Position numbers and translations under genes: made by a program
Notes under the pieces: model-generated
Databases searched by the model: none
What the model was told of the DNA's origin: nothing
Seen by the model: the letters and a program-made list of their open reading frames with translations, nothing else
Source: Aliikangiella coralliicola
GTDB lineage: Bacteria; Pseudomonadota; Gammaproteobacteria; Enterobacterales; Kangiellaceae
Assembly (NCBI RefSeq): GCF_007004725.1
Contig: NZ_ML660170.1
Coordinates: forward strand, 248,001-312,000
Length of the DNA stretch: 64,000 nucleotides
Direction: 5' to 3'
Shown here: positions 62,014-64,000 of the stretch, in pieces
Layout of the letters: each line of letters begins with the position of its first letter
How positions within the stretch are numbered: the stretch's first letter is position 1

Positions 62014-63369
62014 TTACTGCCCCCAGTTTTCGATGATTTCAACGAATGCACTCAAAAAGAGATTAGTCTGATGGGCATCTAAGGCGCGATGATCGATACT
62101 CAGCGAAACATAACACTTAGGTTTAATCACCATAGTATCAACACCGCTAACCGGCTCGACCACAACTCTTTTTTCCAGCTTTCCGACACCTAAGATTGCC
62201 ACCTGAGGTTGGTTAATGATAATTGGCGCGGCGAACAAGCTGCCACTCACACCGTGGTTTGAAATAGTAATCGTCCCGTTTCTCATATCCGCCGGTGTCA
62301 GTTTTCCATCTCTTGCTTTTTCGGTCTGCTTATTCAAGTTTTGTGCAATTTCAAACAGATTCATTTCCTGAACTTGTTCAACCACAGGTACGACTAATCC
62401 TGAATCACCTAGCGCTGTTCCAACGCCAATGTTGACGTCATTAAAAATCTCTAGCGAATCATCATGGAACCTGGCATTAACTTGCGGAACCTGTTTAACT
62501 GCGGCAGCCATCGCTGACAGGAAATATGCTGTAAAAGTTAATTTAACGCCGAGCGCTTCAAACTCTTTCTTATGCCATTTGCGATGCTCGATAATATTGG
62601 TCATATCCATTTCAAAAACACTGGTCACATGGGGGGAAGTATGTAATAAACTTTCTACCATGTGACTGGCAATGGATTTGCGCATTTGCGAATGAGGTAC
62701 CCTGGTTCCTTCTAGTGGACGACTTTCTCTGTTCGCAACGGTAGAATATGGTGAGGTGCCAGACGCAGTTTTTGCGGCAGGTGTGCCTGGACTGACTGTT
62801 GGCTGCTTCTCACTTTTTGTTGGCAAAACAACCGAACCTTCTGTTTTAGGTGCTGGCTTTGGCGTCGGATTTTTTAAGTAGGCAATGACATCGTCTCTAG
62901 TGACCCTGCCCCGCTTTCCAGTTCCACGAATATAGTCGATTGTCAGGTTATTTTCTCTCAGTAAACGCCTTACTGCGGGACTGATAAACTCTCGGGCACT
63001 TTGTTGTTCTGCATGTTCATGTGCGCCACCCGGCTCACCATCGGTTTCGTTAGTCGCAGATTCCAGGTTAACGACGTTGTTTTCTTCGCCTTTATCTTGT
63101 TGCGGGCTGATCGAACCTGCACCAACTTCCGTTGTGATTTTTCCTAGCACCTGCTCGGTAACAACATCATCGCCCACATTCGCGGAAAGACTCTGAATTT
63201 GACCGTTTTCCACAGCGCAAACTTCCATCACTACCTTGTCAGTTTCTAATTCTGCAACCGGATCGCCTTCTTTTACCCGGTCTCCTTCTTTTACCAACCA
63301 GGTTGCAAGCGTGGCAGAAGTCCCTTCCAGTTGTCCTTCCGGTAGAACGATATCAACTACTTTACTCAT
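62014..63369 (-). CDS. E2 component of a branched-chain-type 2-oxoacid dehydrogenase
   Basis: A 451-residue dihydrolipoyl acyltransferase with one lipoyl domain (about 3-78, lipoyl Lys 45 in LETDKVVMEV), an E1/E3-binding domain (about 128-166, FISPAVRRLLRENNLTIDYIRGTGKRGRVTRDDV) and the catalytic domain (about 215-451). The active-site region is SIDHRALDAHQ, with Ala where most E2s have HRxxDG. It moves the acyl group from lipoamide to CoA. It starts 16 bases after the E1 gene. A branched-chain (2-oxoisovalerate) substrate is likely from E1 type and neighbours. 2-oxoglutarate dehydrogenase is less likely, since its E1 has a different form. Confidence 0.88.
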   Translation of the reverse strand: MSKVVDIVLPEGQLEGTSATLATWLVKEGDRVKEGDPVAELETDKVVMEVCAVENGQIQSLSANVGDDVVTEQVLGKITTEVGAGSISPQQDKGEENNVVNLESATNETDGEPGGAHEHAEQQSAREFISPAVRRLLRENNLTIDYIRGTGKRGRVTRDDVIAYLKNPTPKPAPKTEGSVVLPTKSEKQPTVSPGTPAAKTASGTSPYSTVANRESRPLEGTRVPHSQMRKSIASHMVESLLHTSPHVTSVFEMDMTNIIEHRKWHKKEFEALGVKLTFTAYFLSAMAAAVKQVPQVNARFHDDSLEIFNDVNIGVGTALGDSGLVVPVVEQVQEMNLFEIAQNLNKQTEKARDGKLTPADMRNGTITISNHGVSGSLFAAPIIINQPQVAILGVGKLEKRVVVEPVSGVDTMVIKPKCYVSLSIDHRALDAHQTNLFLSAFVEIIENWGQ

Positions 63370-63385
63370 TAATAAACTCTCCGGG

Positions 63386-64000
63386 TTAAACTTCTAATAA
63401 GTCTTTCATTGCCGCTTGGATACGTTCCTGAGTCGGTACCGCAGCGTTGAGTAAGTGGATGTTGTGAGGATTTGGCGTATCAGGCATAGTCAGTCGTTCT
63501 ATCGGTGCATCCAGATCGAAAAATGCCTCTTTTGCCAAGGTCGCGGATATTTCCGCGCCAAAACCTGCGGTCAGATTATCTTCGTGAACAATCAGACAAC
63601 GGCCGGTCTTTTTAACTGACGCTAACACAGTTGCTTTGTCCCACGGTTGAATAGTGCGTAAATCAATCACTTCAACACCATTGGCCAACTCTAGTGCTGC
63701 AGCCTCACAGCGTTCTACCATCGCCCCCCAGGTGACAACGGTCAGCTTATGTCCGACTGTCAGCGTGTTCGCCTTGCCAAAGGGAATGACATAATCGTCT
63801 CCCGGGTAGGGTCGTCTGGCCCAGCGGTTATCGAGTAAAGAACGATGTTCAAAGAATATAGTCGGGTTATTATCCCGCAGCGCGTAGCGCAATAGTCCAA
63901 CCGCATCTTCGGCATTTGACGGCATCACGACTTGCCAACCTGTTTTATGTGCCCACTCTACCTCATCGGACATTGAGTGCCAGGGATCGCCTCTGCCTGC
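63386..64000 (-). CDS. 2-oxoacid dehydrogenase E1, beta-like C-terminal part (runs off window)
   Basis: The 3' 205 codons of an E1 gene; the frame stays open to the last base (GRGDPWHSMSDE precedes the internal Met at 63973), so the start lies outside. It contains the transketolase-type C terminus: PSNAEDAVGLLRYALRDNNPTIFFEHRSLLDNRWARRPYPGDDYVI, then LTVVTWGAMVERCEAAA, VEVIDLRTIQPWDKATV and CLIVHEDNLTAGFGAEI. This matches E1-beta, or the beta half of fused alpha-beta E1 proteins; which of the two cannot be decided here. With the E2 gene 16 bases downstream it forms the dehydrogenase operon. Confidence 0.85.
   Translation of the reverse strand, partial: AGRGDPWHSMSDEVEWAHKTGWQVVMPSNAEDAVGLLRYALRDNNPTIFFEHRSLLDNRWARRPYPGDDYVIPFGKANTLTVGHKLTVVTWGAMVERCEAAALELANGVEVIDLRTIQPWDKATVLASVKKTGRCLIVHEDNLTAGFGAEISATLAKEAFFDLDAPIERLTMPDTPNPHNIHLLNAAVPTQERIQAAMKDLLEV

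Noticed and set aside
1-64000. Mobile elements, phage genes, CRISPR arrays, rRNA or further tRNAs
   Set aside because: No transposase, integrase, long terminal inverted repeats, regular spaced repeats or other cloverleaf sequences were recognised on either strand by eye.

Overview
The window is a chromosomal segment of a Gram-negative gammaproteobacterium of moderate GC content. Supporting evidence is the Hda-type DnaA regulator, a T-protein-type TyrA, TcdA, the arsC-wrbA-DUF2069 trio, TonB/TolQ/ExbD envelope machinery, lipoproteins and a TonB-dependent receptor. Gene order and family mix fit an aerobic marine Oceanospirillales/Kangiellaceae-like organism, but that placement is inference from the sequence alone. 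No insertion sequence, prophage, integrase, rRNA or CRISPR array was seen.

Layout. 0-12 kb: purM-purN-DUF3108, a secreted CX4R phosphatase-like protein, a UPF0270 protein, a stand-alone CheY-like regulator, tRNA-Arg(UCG) with its promoter and terminator, queG, then a membrane-anchored Ser/Thr kinase followed by a large lipoprotein. 12-18 kb: tcdA, a long acyl-CoA dehydrogenase, and the minus-strand block DUF2066 / CDP-alcohol phosphatidyltransferase / hda. 17.8-28.5 kb: a long minus-strand run encoding a periplasmic protein, three large TPR proteins, a small exported protein, a TolQ/ExbB-like channel, two ExbD/TolR proteins, a TonB/AgmX-like proline-rich spanning protein and ApbE. It resembles Agl/Glt- or Tol-type energy-transducing envelope complexes. 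29-44 kb: a TlpA-like lipoprotein, a PilZ protein overlapping a YihY-family gene, arsC-wrbA-DUF2069, the aromatic block aroA-tyrA-aroC, pabB, nudL, sdaA, a degenerate histidine kinase, a tandem Usp and a REC-REC-PAS-GGDEF-EAL protein.

47.4-52.9 kb holds the most unusual locus: an apparent four-gene operon with a plausible sigma70 promoter. It encodes an acetolactate-synthase-like ThDP enzyme, two tandem citrate-synthase-fold proteins that both lack the citrate synthase catalytic residues, and a glutamine-dependent asparagine-synthetase-like enzyme. It looks like an uncharacterised small-molecule pathway. It converges on a minus-strand trio (ABC-type binding protein, membrane histidine kinase, TonB-dependent receptor) that looks like a sensing and uptake module.

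58-64 kb is catabolic: paaG, divergent paaY and paaZ of phenylacetate ring cleavage, then the E2 and the truncated E1 (beta-like part) of a branched-chain-type 2-oxoacid dehydrogenase running off the right edge.
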